Of a stretch of 64,000 nucleotides of DNA, positions 1 through 7,899 are shown in pieces. The position numbers and the translations under genes are program-made. Below the pieces are notes generated by a model. The model saw only the letters and a list, made by a program, of their open reading frames with translations. It was not told where the DNA came from and did no database searches. Position 1 is the first letter of the stretch. Each line of letters begins with the position of its first letter. The DNA is from Liquorilactobacillus sucicola DSM 21376 = JCM 15457 (GTDB lineage: Bacteria > Bacillota > Bacilli > Lactobacillales > Lactobacillaceae): the NCBI RefSeq assembly GCF_000612445.1, contig NZ_BALC01000001.1, positions 248,001-312,000 of the forward strand. The letters are read 5' to 3'.

Positions 1-16
1 TGAAAAAGGGCAGTAC

Positions 17-70
17 AAAAACCACCAAAAGAGAGCACTGCTATAAGCCAGCTCACTTTTGGTGGTTTTT
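17..70. terminator. bidirectional rho-independent terminator
   Basis: A 20-bp stem with one mismatch (arms 17-36 and 51-70) has A-runs on the left arm and T-runs on the right, so it can end transcription in both directions. It lies just beyond the stop of the leftward MarR-family gene and could also serve a rightward gene outside the window. Confidence 0.85.
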
Positions 71-125
71 AATTGCTGCAATTTTCCGACTAAACAAATT
101 TTAAACTATAAACGTATTTGAATGC

Positions 126-590
126 TTAAGAATCTTCTGAATCCATTTTTTGATTGAGTTCAAGCAAATTGGCGTTTAAAGTCATATGTTGTTTTATTAA
201 TTGGTCAATCGGGAGTTCTGTTAATTGACTGAATAAATGCTGTACATAACCGACTTTTTCTCTAATTTCTTCAAGCGTTTTAAGTGAAGCTTTATTTAAG
301 GAAATTACTAAACAACGACTATCTTTAGCCGATCTTTCCTTAATCAGCCATTTCTTAGCGACTAACTTTTTAATAACAGGGGTCAAGGTATTGTTAGCTA
401 AGTCTAGTTTCAAACAAATAGTTGTCAAGGTGGTTTGTTTTTCATTTTTTACAGCAAGTAGAACCATATATTGCAGGTAGGTCAGGTCATATTGCTGAAG
501 TAGCTGACTGTATAAACGATGAAAATAGCGATTAGTAGTGTAGACTGAAAAGCATAGTTCATCGTAGGGTTCATGTGCAGATGTGCTCAT
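126..590 (-). CDS. MarR-family regulator, OhrR-like organic peroxide sensor
   Basis: A winged-helix transcription factor of about 154 residues. After a short N-terminus the segment ELCFSVY places a cysteine at residue 13, in the same context as the peroxide-sensing cysteine of Bacillus OhrR. It is followed by the family-typical LTYLQYMVLLAV dimer helix, a recognition region with LANNTLTPVIKKL, and a wing region ending in RSAKDSRCLVISL. The start at 590 is chosen because an AAGGAG ribosome site precedes it; a longer reading frame upstream lacks one. The family normally represses a peroxidase gene (ohrA) and itself, but no ohrA is next to it here. A promoter and a palindromic operator candidate lie immediately upstream. 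The MarR assignment is firm; the peroxide-sensing role is inferred from the cysteine context. Confidence 0.85.
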   Translation of the reverse strand: MSTSAHEPYDELCFSVYTTNRYFHRLYSQLLQQYDLTYLQYMVLLAVKNEKQTTLTTICLKLDLANNTLTPVIKKLVAKKWLIKERSAKDSRCLVISLNKASLKTLEEIREKVGYVQHLFSQLTELPIDQLIKQHMTLNANLLELNQKMDSEDS

Positions 591-615
591 AACAAAAAAA
601 CTCCTTTTTAAAGCA

Positions 616-660
616 TAAATCGTGTACGATATATGATAACACATAATTATATATGGTCAA
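616..660 (-). promoter_or_regulatory. promoter and candidate autoregulatory operator of the OhrR-like gene
   Basis: Read leftward, TTGACC (655-660) and TATCAT (633-638) are separated by 16 bp. Directly downstream, at 619-630, sits the inverted repeat ATCGT-N2-ACGAT, inside a roughly symmetric A/T-flanked palindrome. A palindrome between the -10 box and the ribosome site is the usual place for MarR autorepression. The promoter is seen; the operator role is inferred. Confidence 0.55.
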
Positions 661-1110
661 GATAATTATCATTTTAATCTTTATTTTAATAAAAAATAAT
701 TGCTATTTTGATTTAATTAGAAAAATGAGAAGGGTTATTTAGGCTAAAAAACAAGTTAGTAAACTAAAAAGAAGGGGAGTAAGTCAATGCTCAGTAGACC
801 GTGAGGGTTAGGTAGGTGCGGATTATGAAGACACTCAAGCTCTGATTAGAAGCAACTTACAAGTTGATAGTAAAACTGATAATTGAAATACGTTAATATG
901 CATTCTGCAAGATAAAAATAAGGGGAGCTGAGTCAAAAGTTAGATTTTAACCTAGCTTCCCTATTGTTACGACTGCATGTTCCATAAGTCAAAATTCTCC
1001 GTCTAACTTGGGTTGCTCATAGCGAAGTACTTGCTACATTCGCAATTTCGCTTTGGCACTCAAAATTTACCGACTTACATTACACGCACTGATGATTGAT
1101 CGGAAGAAAC
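645..1110. other. gene-free gap with a terminator-like hairpin and a palindromic element
   Basis: No credible gene is visible. Bases 922-961 form a terminator-like hairpin with arms GGGGAGCT and AGCTTCCC. Bases 984-1078 hold an imperfect palindrome: outer ATAAGTC/GACTTAC, inner AGCGAA/TTCGCT. Bases 820-885 can be read as a short open stretch without a start or ribosome site, possibly coding debris. The gap looks like decayed intergenic DNA. Confidence 0.4.
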
Positions 1111-2181
1111 TTAGGGTAAGATAAGAGGTTCCCTCGCACTCACATAATCATAGATATGTTGTAGTTTGCTGATGTAGCTTGCAGTATCGAATTTGACTGC
1201 AGTTTTTTTGATTTGCCTTCGATCAAGTTCATTACGTAAATAGTAAACTTTTGAGCAAGCTTCGACAAAAGCATCTTCATCATTCATCGGAGTCAAAATA
1301 CCATTTTGAGCATTAATAATATCTGCTGGGCCAGTTGGACAATTTGTCGAAACAACCGGTAGACCGTGAGCAATAGATTCAATTACGACCATGGGGAATC
1401 CCTCATAGGTCGAACACAACAATAGACAGTCCGCTCTGGTTATTTGACTCCACGGATCAGGTATCCAACCTTGCCACTTAATATTCTGGGCGATATTTAA
1501 TTGTTTAGCCAGCTGTTGTGCGCTTTTTAGATCTTTACCCTGTCCAAAAATATCAATATGCCACTTGAAGGGAAGTTTAGCTAAGACGTGTAGCAGCATA
1601 CGAACATTTTTTTGATCATCCAACAGGATACGGCCAATAAAAACAGCGTGGAAAGGCGAGCCGGGTTTAGGTGAGGCAACTATTTTAGGTGACGTAGTTT
1701 GGACGGGATTGAAAACCAAAAAAACATTCTCCGGGGTGACACCAAAATCAATTAACTGTTGTTTGATACCGGAGCTGATCGCCAAATGATAATCAGCATA
1801 GTGAATGTTTTCTTTAAGAAAATTTTTTGAATCGACAATCGAAGTATGACCCCAAGAAATAATTTTAAAATGGCAGTGATAATGTTGTCTGATGTTAGCG
1901 ACCATTTTGTTGGCTTTCCCTTCCAGACAAAGAACAATATCAGGCTTTTGGGCTAAAATATGCCGCATTACGAAATTGTGCCTTTCTTTTTCCGAGGTGT
2001 GAGGGCAAATCTTAACAGAAAAACCGGTTTGCCGTGTAAACCATTGCAACCATTCAGGTTTTCCGCTTGCAGGTACCAGTACTTGATAATTGTTCTTCAA
2101 ATCATGATTTACCAGTTCTGCAATTACACGTTCAGTTCCCCCATGTCCTTCTAAATATTGTGTTACTAATGTTATTTTCAT
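1111..2181 (-). CDS. GT4-family glycosyltransferase (GT-B fold)
   Basis: A 356-residue retaining glycosyltransferase. The N-terminal Rossmann half starts MKITLVTQYLEGHGGTERV, typical of GT4 enzymes acting on polysaccharide or teichoic acid acceptors. The C-terminal half has FIGRI near 181-185 and the nucleotide-sugar EX7E motif, E260 and E268 within STYEGFPMVVIESIAHG, followed by GLPVVSTNCPTGP. There is no signal peptide or membrane span, so it should act on the cytoplasmic face. An AAGGATG ribosome site precedes the start. The gene stands alone, convergent with nothing and outside any polysaccharide cluster, so donor and acceptor cannot be named. The closest recognisable type is the WaaB-like subgroup, but that does not predict the substrate in a Gram-positive. 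Confidence 0.85.
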   Translation of the reverse strand: MKITLVTQYLEGHGGTERVIAELVNHDLKNNYQVLVPASGKPEWLQWFTRQTGFSVKICPHTSEKERHNFVMRHILAQKPDIVLCLEGKANKMVANIRQHYHCHFKIISWGHTSIVDSKNFLKENIHYADYHLAISSGIKQQLIDFGVTPENVFLVFNPVQTTSPKIVASPKPGSPFHAVFIGRILLDDQKNVRMLLHVLAKLPFKWHIDIFGQGKDLKSAQQLAKQLNIAQNIKWQGWIPDPWSQITRADCLLLCSTYEGFPMVVIESIAHGLPVVSTNCPTGPADIINAQNGILTPMNDEDAFVEACSKVYYLRNELDRRQIKKTAVKFDTASYISKLQHIYDYVSAREPLILP

Positions 2182-2460
2182 CGTGAGTCATCCTTCAAAT
2201 ATGAACCTAACATTAAAAACAATGATGATGTAATTTATGCGGGTTGTTTAGCTCATAAAAGTCTAAAACAACTATTTATAATGTAAATCACACCTAGAGT
2301 ATAGTACAAATCTAATTATATGTTAATTATACTGTTATGAGTTTGGCTTTAAAGCAGTGAATATGATAGAAGCTAGCATTAAAAAGTTGAATAATTAATG
2401 AAATTATTGGGAGGTAGACGGTTGTTTTAAAGGCAGCTGTCGCCACAAAGTTAACCTAGT

Positions 2461-2489
2461 TTGAATATTTGGTTAACAAATAATATAAT
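2461..2489 (+). promoter_or_regulatory. sigma-A promoter of the acyl-metabolism cluster
   Basis: TTGAAT at 2461-2466 and TATAAT at 2484-2489 are 17 bp apart. Transcription would start near 2496, which helps choose the start codon of the first gene. The rest of the gap back to the glycosyltransferase at 2182 shows nothing else that can be supported. Confidence 0.7.
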
Positions 2490-2532
2490 AATATAACGAA
2501 GAGTGGATACTAACAAGCATGGGGTGAAACCA

Positions 2533-3822
2533 GTGAGTGAATATTTTAATTTTGAAACAATAGCCGTGAAATACGCTGATAAAACAGCGTTTAGGGATGG
2601 AAAGGAAAAAATAACCTACCGTGAATTAGCGAAAAGAGCACGGATTAAAGCACTAGAGGCACACTGGTCTTGCCCTTATATTGTTTTAAAAGCCCGACAA
2701 GAAGCGGATTTTATCGAACAATTTCTGGCGGTTCATTATGCGCATCGAGTTCCGATCGTTGTTAACGATTTTATGTTGCAGCGTTTGCAGGAAGTTCTCA
2801 AGCACTTGAAAGGAAAGTGGCAGTTTGTCGATGAAGAAAAAGAACCGGTTATGCAGGAAGAGCCAAATGACCTGTTGTTTTTGGGATTGACATCTGGAAC
2901 CACAGGAACACCAAAGGTATATTGCCGTAATTGGTCTTCGTGGCGCAGCGGTTTTGATATCTGCGATACCTGCTTTGAACTGCAGAAATGTGAGAATATT
3001 GCCACACCCAGTCCATTTGCCACTTCGTTAGGATTACATACGTTGATGTTGAGCCTGTATTTGGGTAAAACAATATGTCTTGTGAAGGATCAAAAATGCT
3101 TGGTTCAAAATGAAAAAGCAGTAGTATTCGCAGTACCATCTTTTTTAGAGCAAAAAAGTACCTTAATCAACTGGAAAAATGTTGTAAAGCTTGTACTGTG
3201 CGGCGGAAGTTTACAACAGCATTTGTTAAAAAAGTTGTGCGTGCAAGCTCCTGAAACGGATATTTTTGAAATATACGGAACATCAGAAACAAGCTTGATT
3301 TCTTGGCATAAACTTAATCGGGGGAAGGCGGCTGACTGTGTGGGCAAACCTTTTCCAAAAGTGGAGCTTATACCTAGTAAGAATTCACTGATAACGGTTA
3401 AAAGCCCTTATCTATTTTCAGGTTATTTGGGTAGCAATTCTAAAAAGACTGTTGTTACTAGTGATGTCGGTGAAGTGAAAGATGGCAAGATATTTATCTA
3501 TTCTCGTCAAAGTGAGGTAATAGATCATGGAGGCAACAAAATCTTTCCTAGCGAAATCGAAGAACAATTAACGCGCTTTGCATCTGCAGCTGTTGCTTTT
3601 GGAGTTCCAGATAAGGTATATGGCGAGCGCGTTGTTGCTCTAGTTGTTTGTAAGACTGCACATGCAGAATTTGAAAGAAAAGTGGGTCGCTGTCTTGAAA
3701 GATTCAAGTGTCCGCAAGAATATATTTACGTGTCGCAGATTCCTGTGGAACCAAATCAAAAAATTTCGCGCTTGCGGCTTGTAAAAAGGTACGAAAGAGG
3801 GGACTTTGATGATATTCGATAA
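2533..3822 (+). CDS. AMP-forming acyl-CoA/acid ligase (ANL superfamily)
   Basis: Activates a carboxylic acid to an acyl-AMP and then a thioester. All core adenylation motifs are present: P-loop LTSGTTGTPK (about 119-128), YGTSE (about 248-252), the TSDVG aspartate (about 311), hinge region GGNKIFPSEIE (about 333-343) and the catalytic lysine in PNQKISR (about 410). At about 430 residues it is shorter than usual acyl-CoA synthetases (500 or more), the shortening falling in the N-terminal domain, as in MenE-like enzymes. The GTG at 2533 is preferred because GGGGTGA lies 6 nt upstream; a GTG at 2503 would leave almost no leader after the promoter. It is the first gene of a cluster with a thiolase, hotdog proteins, a FabG-like and a FabK-like reductase. 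It probably loads the primer or product acid; the substrate is unknown. Confidence 0.85.
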   Translation: MSEYFNFETIAVKYADKTAFRDGKEKITYRELAKRARIKALEAHWSCPYIVLKARQEADFIEQFLAVHYAHRVPIVVNDFMLQRLQEVLKHLKGKWQFVDEEKEPVMQEEPNDLLFLGLTSGTTGTPKVYCRNWSSWRSGFDICDTCFELQKCENIATPSPFATSLGLHTLMLSLYLGKTICLVKDQKCLVQNEKAVVFAVPSFLEQKSTLINWKNVVKLVLCGGSLQQHLLKKLCVQAPETDIFEIYGTSETSLISWHKLNRGKAADCVGKPFPKVELIPSKNSLITVKSPYLFSGYLGSNSKKTVVTSDVGEVKDGKIFIYSRQSEVIDHGGNKIFPSEIEEQLTRFASAAVAFGVPDKVYGERVVALVVCKTAHAEFERKVGRCLERFKCPQEYIYVSQIPVEPNQKISRLRLVKRYERGDFDDIR

Positions 3823-4948
3823 AAAAGTAAGTCTTGTCGATGCTAAAAGACTGCCCATTGGAAAAGTTAATGGTATTTTGCGATCTGCTGCACCCGAAGA
3901 GCTGTATGCGGAATTGATTGCTAATCAATTTGAAAAACTATCATCAGTTCGGATTGATGATGGCGAGCAAGTTTTCTTAGGCAATGTGATGAATCTTGGG
4001 GGGAATCTTGCCAGACGTTGCATGTTAGCTGCCGGAATCAAACCATCTATTCCAGCCCAGACAATCGACTGTCAATGCGCTTCAGGGCTAGCAGCAGTGA
4101 TCGATGGGGCTGCCGCGATCCTAGCTGGAAATGCAACAACAGTTTTTACTGGCGGAATAGAAAGTAATTCACAGGCTAACTTGATAGTTGATCGAGTAAC
4201 GAAGATTCCTAAAATGCGTTATCCGATGACCGCAGGGGATTTTGTAGACCAAGATGTTGGAGTTCTGGCAGACCAAATGGCAGAGCGATTTGGTCTAAGT
4301 CGCCAAGAAGTGGATGAATTTGCATTTAAAAGTCAAAAAAAAGCGTCTGTGGCATTTTCGCAGGGATTGTTAAAACAAGAAATAATTCCATACCATGGAG
4401 TAACACAGGACGAATGTCCACGGTTTGATACAAATATGGGAAAATTGTCTAAGTTAAAACCAGCCTTTACGAGTTCAGGGATCTGTACAGCGGGAAATAG
4501 CTGTCCGATCAATGATGGGGCCTCTTCTGTTATTTTGAGAAAGTTTCGTAAAAATGATAATGCAGCGGGATATTTGCTGGGTTCGCAGTTAGTTGGCTGC
4601 CAGCCAGAAGAATTTGTTTTGGGACCAATTTATGCGACTAGAAAACTGTTACAGCGTTTCAACCTGACACTTGAACAGGTTGATGCTGTTGAAATGAATG
4701 AAGCCTTCGCAGTACAGGCACTCATTTGTCAGAGAAAACTGAAGATTCCAGATGAAAAACTGAATATTTTGGGGGGCGCACTTGCCTATGGTCATCCATA
4801 TGGTGCGACAGGTGGGATTCTTATAACGCATTTGTTGAATGTTTTGAATAGATTTGAACGACCAGCGATCGGTATCGTTACACTTTGTGTTGCGGGTGGC
4901 TTAGGGGTTAGCATGCTAATAGGCAACAATGTCTGGAGTGAAAAATGA
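3809..4948 (+). CDS. thiolase (acetyl-CoA acetyltransferase / 3-ketoacyl-CoA thiolase family)
   Basis: Catalyses reversible Claisen condensation of two acyl-CoAs. The nucleophilic cysteine sits in CQCASGL (C90). The NEAFAVQ loop, the histidine of GGALAYGHPYGATGG and the second cysteine in TLCVAGGLG are all present, so the enzyme should be active. Length is about 379 residues, slightly under the usual 390-400. The ATG at 3809 has GAGGGG 6 nt upstream and overlaps the ligase by 14 nt, indicating coupled translation. In lactobacilli a thiolase can feed the mevalonate pathway, and mvaS lies 3.7 kb downstream. However, this gene is embedded among acyl-reducing enzymes, so it more likely performs the condensing step of that cluster, where no KAS-type condensing enzyme is encoded. 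The role is inferred. Confidence 0.9.
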   Translation: MIFDKKVSLVDAKRLPIGKVNGILRSAAPEELYAELIANQFEKLSSVRIDDGEQVFLGNVMNLGGNLARRCMLAAGIKPSIPAQTIDCQCASGLAAVIDGAAAILAGNATTVFTGGIESNSQANLIVDRVTKIPKMRYPMTAGDFVDQDVGVLADQMAERFGLSRQEVDEFAFKSQKKASVAFSQGLLKQEIIPYHGVTQDECPRFDTNMGKLSKLKPAFTSSGICTAGNSCPINDGASSVILRKFRKNDNAAGYLLGSQLVGCQPEEFVLGPIYATRKLLQRFNLTLEQVDAVEMNEAFAVQALICQRKLKIPDEKLNILGGALAYGHPYGATGGILITHLLNVLNRFERPAIGIVTLCVAGGLGVSMLIGNNVWSEK

Positions 4949-5289
4949 AAATTAAGCTGTGCAAACAACGAATTTCTGTGTGTCAGATAAGAAGCCCGCA
5001 CATTTTTAACAGCATGGCAGCAATGTGGCAGTTACTGCCGCTGCCGCCTGAGTATAAAAATGGCAGCAATATTTTGTTAGCGGAGGACTTCTACCTCCTA
5101 TCACCAGCTCCTTTTCTGGTGAATTCAATCAGTTTATACTTTGAAAATAGTTGCTGTACATCAAAGGGGCAAAAAATCGCAGAATTGAGTCTTGAATTAG
5201 GTTATCAAGATAGGGTGGTCGCAAGACTGGAATTAACATTAATGACAGAGGTTGATTGGAATGAAGAGCTACTTAAAAATTACAAATAA
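4945..5289 (+). CDS. small protein, possible hotdog-fold half (unrecognised)
   Basis: A protein of 114 residues that I cannot place in a family with confidence. Its start overlaps the thiolase stop in the ATGA arrangement, with GGAGTG upstream. The C-terminal stretch GQKIAELSLELGYQDRVVARLELTLM has the alternating pattern of the last strands of a hotdog domain. The downstream partner gene carries the MaoC hydratase signature. Two adjacent half-size hotdog genes resemble the arrangement of heterodimeric dehydratases such as mycobacterial HadAB. By analogy this could be the substrate-binding, non-catalytic subunit. No membrane segment or signal peptide is visible, and it is rich in cysteine near the middle (NSCCTS). 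The function is inference only. Confidence 0.6.
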   Translation: MKIKLCKQRISVCQIRSPHIFNSMAAMWQLLPLPPEYKNGSNILLAEDFYLLSPAPFLVNSISLYFENSCCTSKGQKIAELSLELGYQDRVVARLELTLMTEVDWNEELLKNYK

Positions 5290-5560
5290 AATGGTTGAAA
5301 ATTATGTCCACCAATATGGTGATCGTAATCCGCTGCATGAGGGTGCGGTCAAAATTGTACCAGGGAATCTGATTACTGATTTCATTGAGAAATGTTGTAT
5401 AAACATTACAGAGGCAAATCCGCAGCATTTTAGTATTAAATTTATTAAGCCAATGTATGCGAATGAAAAAGTAATGATTGAAATTCATGCGGCAAAATTC
5501 TATGTTAAACGAGTGTGTCAAGAAAAAACACTGTTGTTGGCATGCGGGAGTTGGAGATAG
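5261..5560 (+). CDS. MaoC-like hotdog dehydratase/hydratase subunit
   Basis: A protein of about 99 residues with the hydratase-2 signature YGDRNPLHEGA near its N-terminus, followed by VPGNLITDF and a strand-rich C-terminus. In MaoC/PhaJ enzymes the Asp and His of this motif dehydrate (R)-3-hydroxyacyl thioesters or hydrate the enoyl form. Both residues are present. The ATG at 5261 is chosen over the TTG at 5252 because GAGG lies about 9 nt before it. It overlaps the preceding small protein by 29 nt and its stop abuts the reductase start with no gap, so the genes are translationally linked. It is short for a stand-alone MaoC protein (about 140 residues), which supports a complex with the upstream protein. 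Confidence 0.65.
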   Translation: MKSYLKITNKMVENYVHQYGDRNPLHEGAVKIVPGNLITDFIEKCCINITEANPQHFSIKFIKPMYANEKVMIEIHAAKFYVKRVCQEKTLLLACGSWR

Positions 5561-6295
5561 ATGGGTAAGAAGATACTGATTACCGGCGCGACGCGTGGAA
5601 TAGGCTGGGCACTAGCTAGGAAAGCTGCTGCTGCTGGCTTAGAAGTGGTGCTTCAAGGTCGCAATGCGCAGATATTAGCTGAAAAAAAGCAGCTTTTGGA
5701 TAAAAAAGGGACTGAAGTACAAATAAGTTGTTTCGATGTGCAAAATCGTTCAGCAGCAAAAAAGCAGCTTGCAAAAATTGGTGATATCGATTACATTATT
5801 AACAATGCAGGCATTATCGCTGATAATTGGTGGAATAAAATGACTGCTGAGCAGTGGGATGAAGTGCTTGCAACCAATTTGACGGGAGCCTTTAATGTCA
5901 CAAGTTTGCTGACACCTAAGCTGAATAAAAATGGTCAGATTATATTCTTGACATCACAAGCGGGGATCTTGGGTAATGCTGGGCAGGCTAACTACAGCGC
6001 TGCGAAGGCAGGTCTGATTGGTCTGACGTATACTTTAGCTGAAGAGCTGCGGCGGGATTCAATCAGAGTAAATGCTGTCTCGCCAGGGGCAGTAACTGAA
6101 ATGACTTTGCCTGTCTTGAATAAGTTGAGAGCTAAGTACAAAGAGCTCCCGCCTGAATGGCATTTAGGTTCGGCTGATGCAGTCGCGGCTTTTATCATTG
6201 ACGAAGTTCTTCCAACGTGCAAGACTGGAACCGTGTTTGCAGTAAATGGTAGTAAAAAAGGTTATTGGAGTAGACCGCAATATAATCAGTTGTAG
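5561..6295 (+). CDS. SDR-family 3-oxoacyl reductase (FabG-like)
   Basis: A classical short-chain dehydrogenase of 244 residues. Visible motifs are the TGATRGIG cofactor loop (8-15), NNAG (81-84), the active-site Asn106, Ser132, Tyr145 and Lys149 (YSAAK), and the PG loop after the last strand (VSPGAV). The set matches NADPH-dependent 3-oxoacyl-ACP/CoA reductases. The start codon follows the hydratase stop directly. In this cluster it would reduce the ketoacyl product of the thiolase. The C-terminal tail (GSKKGYWSRPQYNQL) is longer and more polar than in standard FabG. Whether the substrate is ACP- or CoA-bound cannot be read from the sequence; the lack of any ACP gene here favours CoA. Confidence 0.9.
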   Translation: MGKKILITGATRGIGWALARKAAAAGLEVVLQGRNAQILAEKKQLLDKKGTEVQISCFDVQNRSAAKKQLAKIGDIDYIINNAGIIADNWWNKMTAEQWDEVLATNLTGAFNVTSLLTPKLNKNGQIIFLTSQAGILGNAGQANYSAAKAGLIGLTYTLAEELRRDSIRVNAVSPGAVTEMTLPVLNKLRAKYKELPPEWHLGSADAVAAFIIDEVLPTCKTGTVFAVNGSKKGYWSRPQYNQL

Positions 6296-6317
6296 TGACG
6301 AAAGCAGGTGGTAAGCA

Positions 6318-7149
6318 ATGTGGTATCAAGATTTAGGTTTGAAATATCCCATTTTTCAGGGGGCGATGTCATGGATTGCAACCCCAAAATTAACAGCTGC
6401 TGTTTCAAATTTAGGTGGTTTGGGCATACTGGCGGCAGGCGGTCGAACTGCTCCAGAATTGCGGCAGATGATCCGCCAGACTAAGAAGCTGACCAGGAAT
6501 CTTCGGGGTAAATGTGGTTTTGTTTGAGTCTAATGCTGCTGCTTTAATCAGAGTGATCTGTGAGGAAAAGGTTATGGCTGTTACAACCGGAGCAGGGACC
6601 CCCAAACAATATATTGCGCAACTTCAGGCAGCAGGGATAAAGATCTATCCGGTTGTACCAACGCTTAAAATAGCGAAGAAGATGCTGACACTCCCGATTG
6701 ACGGTCTCATTGTTGAAGGAATGGAAGCGGGAGGACATATTGGTACTGAAACATTGTTGACTCTATTACCGCAAGTGACAGCCAGCACTGAACTGCCGGT
6801 AATTGCTGCTGGAGGAATATATGACAGTAATTCGATTGCCGCGGTCCGCTGTTTGGGAGCACAGGGTGTACAGGCCGGCACCATTTTTTTGGCAACTGAA
6901 GAGTGTGAAGTGGTTCCTAGGTACAAAAAATTCATAGTTGCTGCTAGTAATCCGGGAACAACTATTAAAAAATCAAATGCTGGTCTTTCTGCGAGAGTAC
7001 TTGACTTGGGCGAAAACAATCAAGCATTGTCATTGCGGGACGCCGTAGTTAAAGGAAATGTTGTGACGGGAGCTTTTATGGCGGGACAGGTAGCTGATCG
7101 AATTAAACGAATAGAGCCCTTACACAAAGTATTTGAGCGGCTGCTCTGA
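6318..7149 (+). pseudogene. FabK-like enoyl reductase / nitronate monooxygenase family, frameshifted
   Basis: A flavin-dependent TIM-barrel protein split by a frame break near 6495. The first 69 codons give a normal N-terminus (YPIFQGAMSWIA, GGLGILAAGG). The continuation in the next frame resumes with GIFGVNVVLFE and runs through VTTGAG, the catalytic-His motif VEGMEAGGHIGTE, VIAAGGI and GAQGVQAGT to MAGQVADRI near the end. These motifs match FabK enoyl-ACP reductase II more closely than true nitronate monooxygenases. One extra base (or two missing) explains the break, and both halves are otherwise undamaged. Reconstructed length is about 277 residues against roughly 320 for FabK, so it is a short variant. 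As last gene of the cluster it would complete the reductive cycle. Confidence 0.8.
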
Positions 7150-7382
7150 AGGAACAGTCGCGCGCTGAAAAAGTAAAACTACAGCTCCTTGAATTATAAC
7201 GAGATATATGTGGAGCTAAAGTCTGTCCACACTCGTTAGGGTTGCAGGTCCGCAATCATAAAATCGATCACCGTCATTGTTCTCAGTAATTCGTATGTTG
7301 GTTTTCGAGTACATGTCTAGAATATTAGAATAATCAAGGATGATTTTAGAATAGTTCCGCTAGTTAACTTAGGGATGATAGT

Positions 7383-7520
7383 TTGAAAAAACATGACATT
7401 ATTAGAATTGATGTCTCAATGGCAAAAACGGTTGTATCGTTTATCATCAAAACTTAATTATCAATTTATGGCATTCAGTCTGAGGGATTACTTGAACTCT
7501 TAAATGATAGGAAATTAGTA
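7383..7520 (+). pseudogene. possible IS110-type transposase N-terminal remnant
   Basis: One frame reads LKKHDIIRIDVSMAKTVV, an in-frame TAA, then GIQSEGLLELLNDRKLVK. The IDVS start followed later by a GLLELL-like block resembles the N-terminal RuvC-like region of IS110-family transposases. There is no complete gene and no visible ends. The remainder of the gap 7150-7573 contains only the terminator reported separately. Weak evidence; it may be chance. Confidence 0.3.
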
Positions 7521-7524
7521 AAAG

Positions 7525-7556
7525 AGGTGAGATTTTGCGGCTGCAAAATCTCACCT
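7525..7556 (-). terminator. rho-independent terminator of the monooxygenase-fold gene
   Basis: A perfect 14-bp stem (arms 7525-7538 and 7543-7556) with a four-base loop, followed leftward by a T-rich stretch. It lies just past the stop of the leftward gene. Confidence 0.8.
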
Positions 7557-7573
7557 GAACTAAAGTAAAATTG

Positions 7574-7861
7574 CTATTCAGTGTAATCCATTCGAAGAAT
7601 AACGGGCGGCTTAGTGACATAATCTTCGATATGTGCTAGAAATTTTTGAAAGTGGGCTGTTTCGTTATGGTTTGCGACAGCTTGCTGATCCTTCCAATGT
7701 TCAATGATCTCATATTCGTGAGCAGCATTTAGCTTTTTGAAGTGATCGTAGGAGATATTCCCTTCTTCCTCAGCCGAGTGTTCAACCAATTCAGACACAA
7801 ACTGTTCATAGTCATCTTCCAAGGCAGGTTTCACTGTCAATTCAACATTAATAATTTTCAT
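7574..7861 (-). CDS. antibiotic biosynthesis monooxygenase (ABM) fold protein, YgiN-like
   Basis: A 95-residue dimeric ferredoxin-like (ABM) protein. It opens MKIINVELTVKP and contains FVSELVEHSAEEEGNISYD and the diagnostic EIIEHWKDQQAVANHNETAHFQKF segment, the usual layout of putative quinol monooxygenases such as E. coli YgiN. The ATG at 7861 has GAGGAG directly upstream; a longer reading from 7894 lacks a ribosome site. The family acts on quinones, heme or small aromatics, and many members have no known substrate. The gene is followed by a strong terminator and preceded by a degenerate ybjQ-like gene on the same strand. Function beyond the fold is not supported. Confidence 0.85.
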   Translation of the reverse strand: MKIINVELTVKPALEDDYEQFVSELVEHSAEEEGNISYDHFKKLNAAHEYEIIEHWKDQQAVANHNETAHFQKFLAHIEDYVTKPPVILRMDYTE

Positions 7862-7899
7862 TAGTATTCTCCTCACATATAATTCAGCAATCAAAACAG

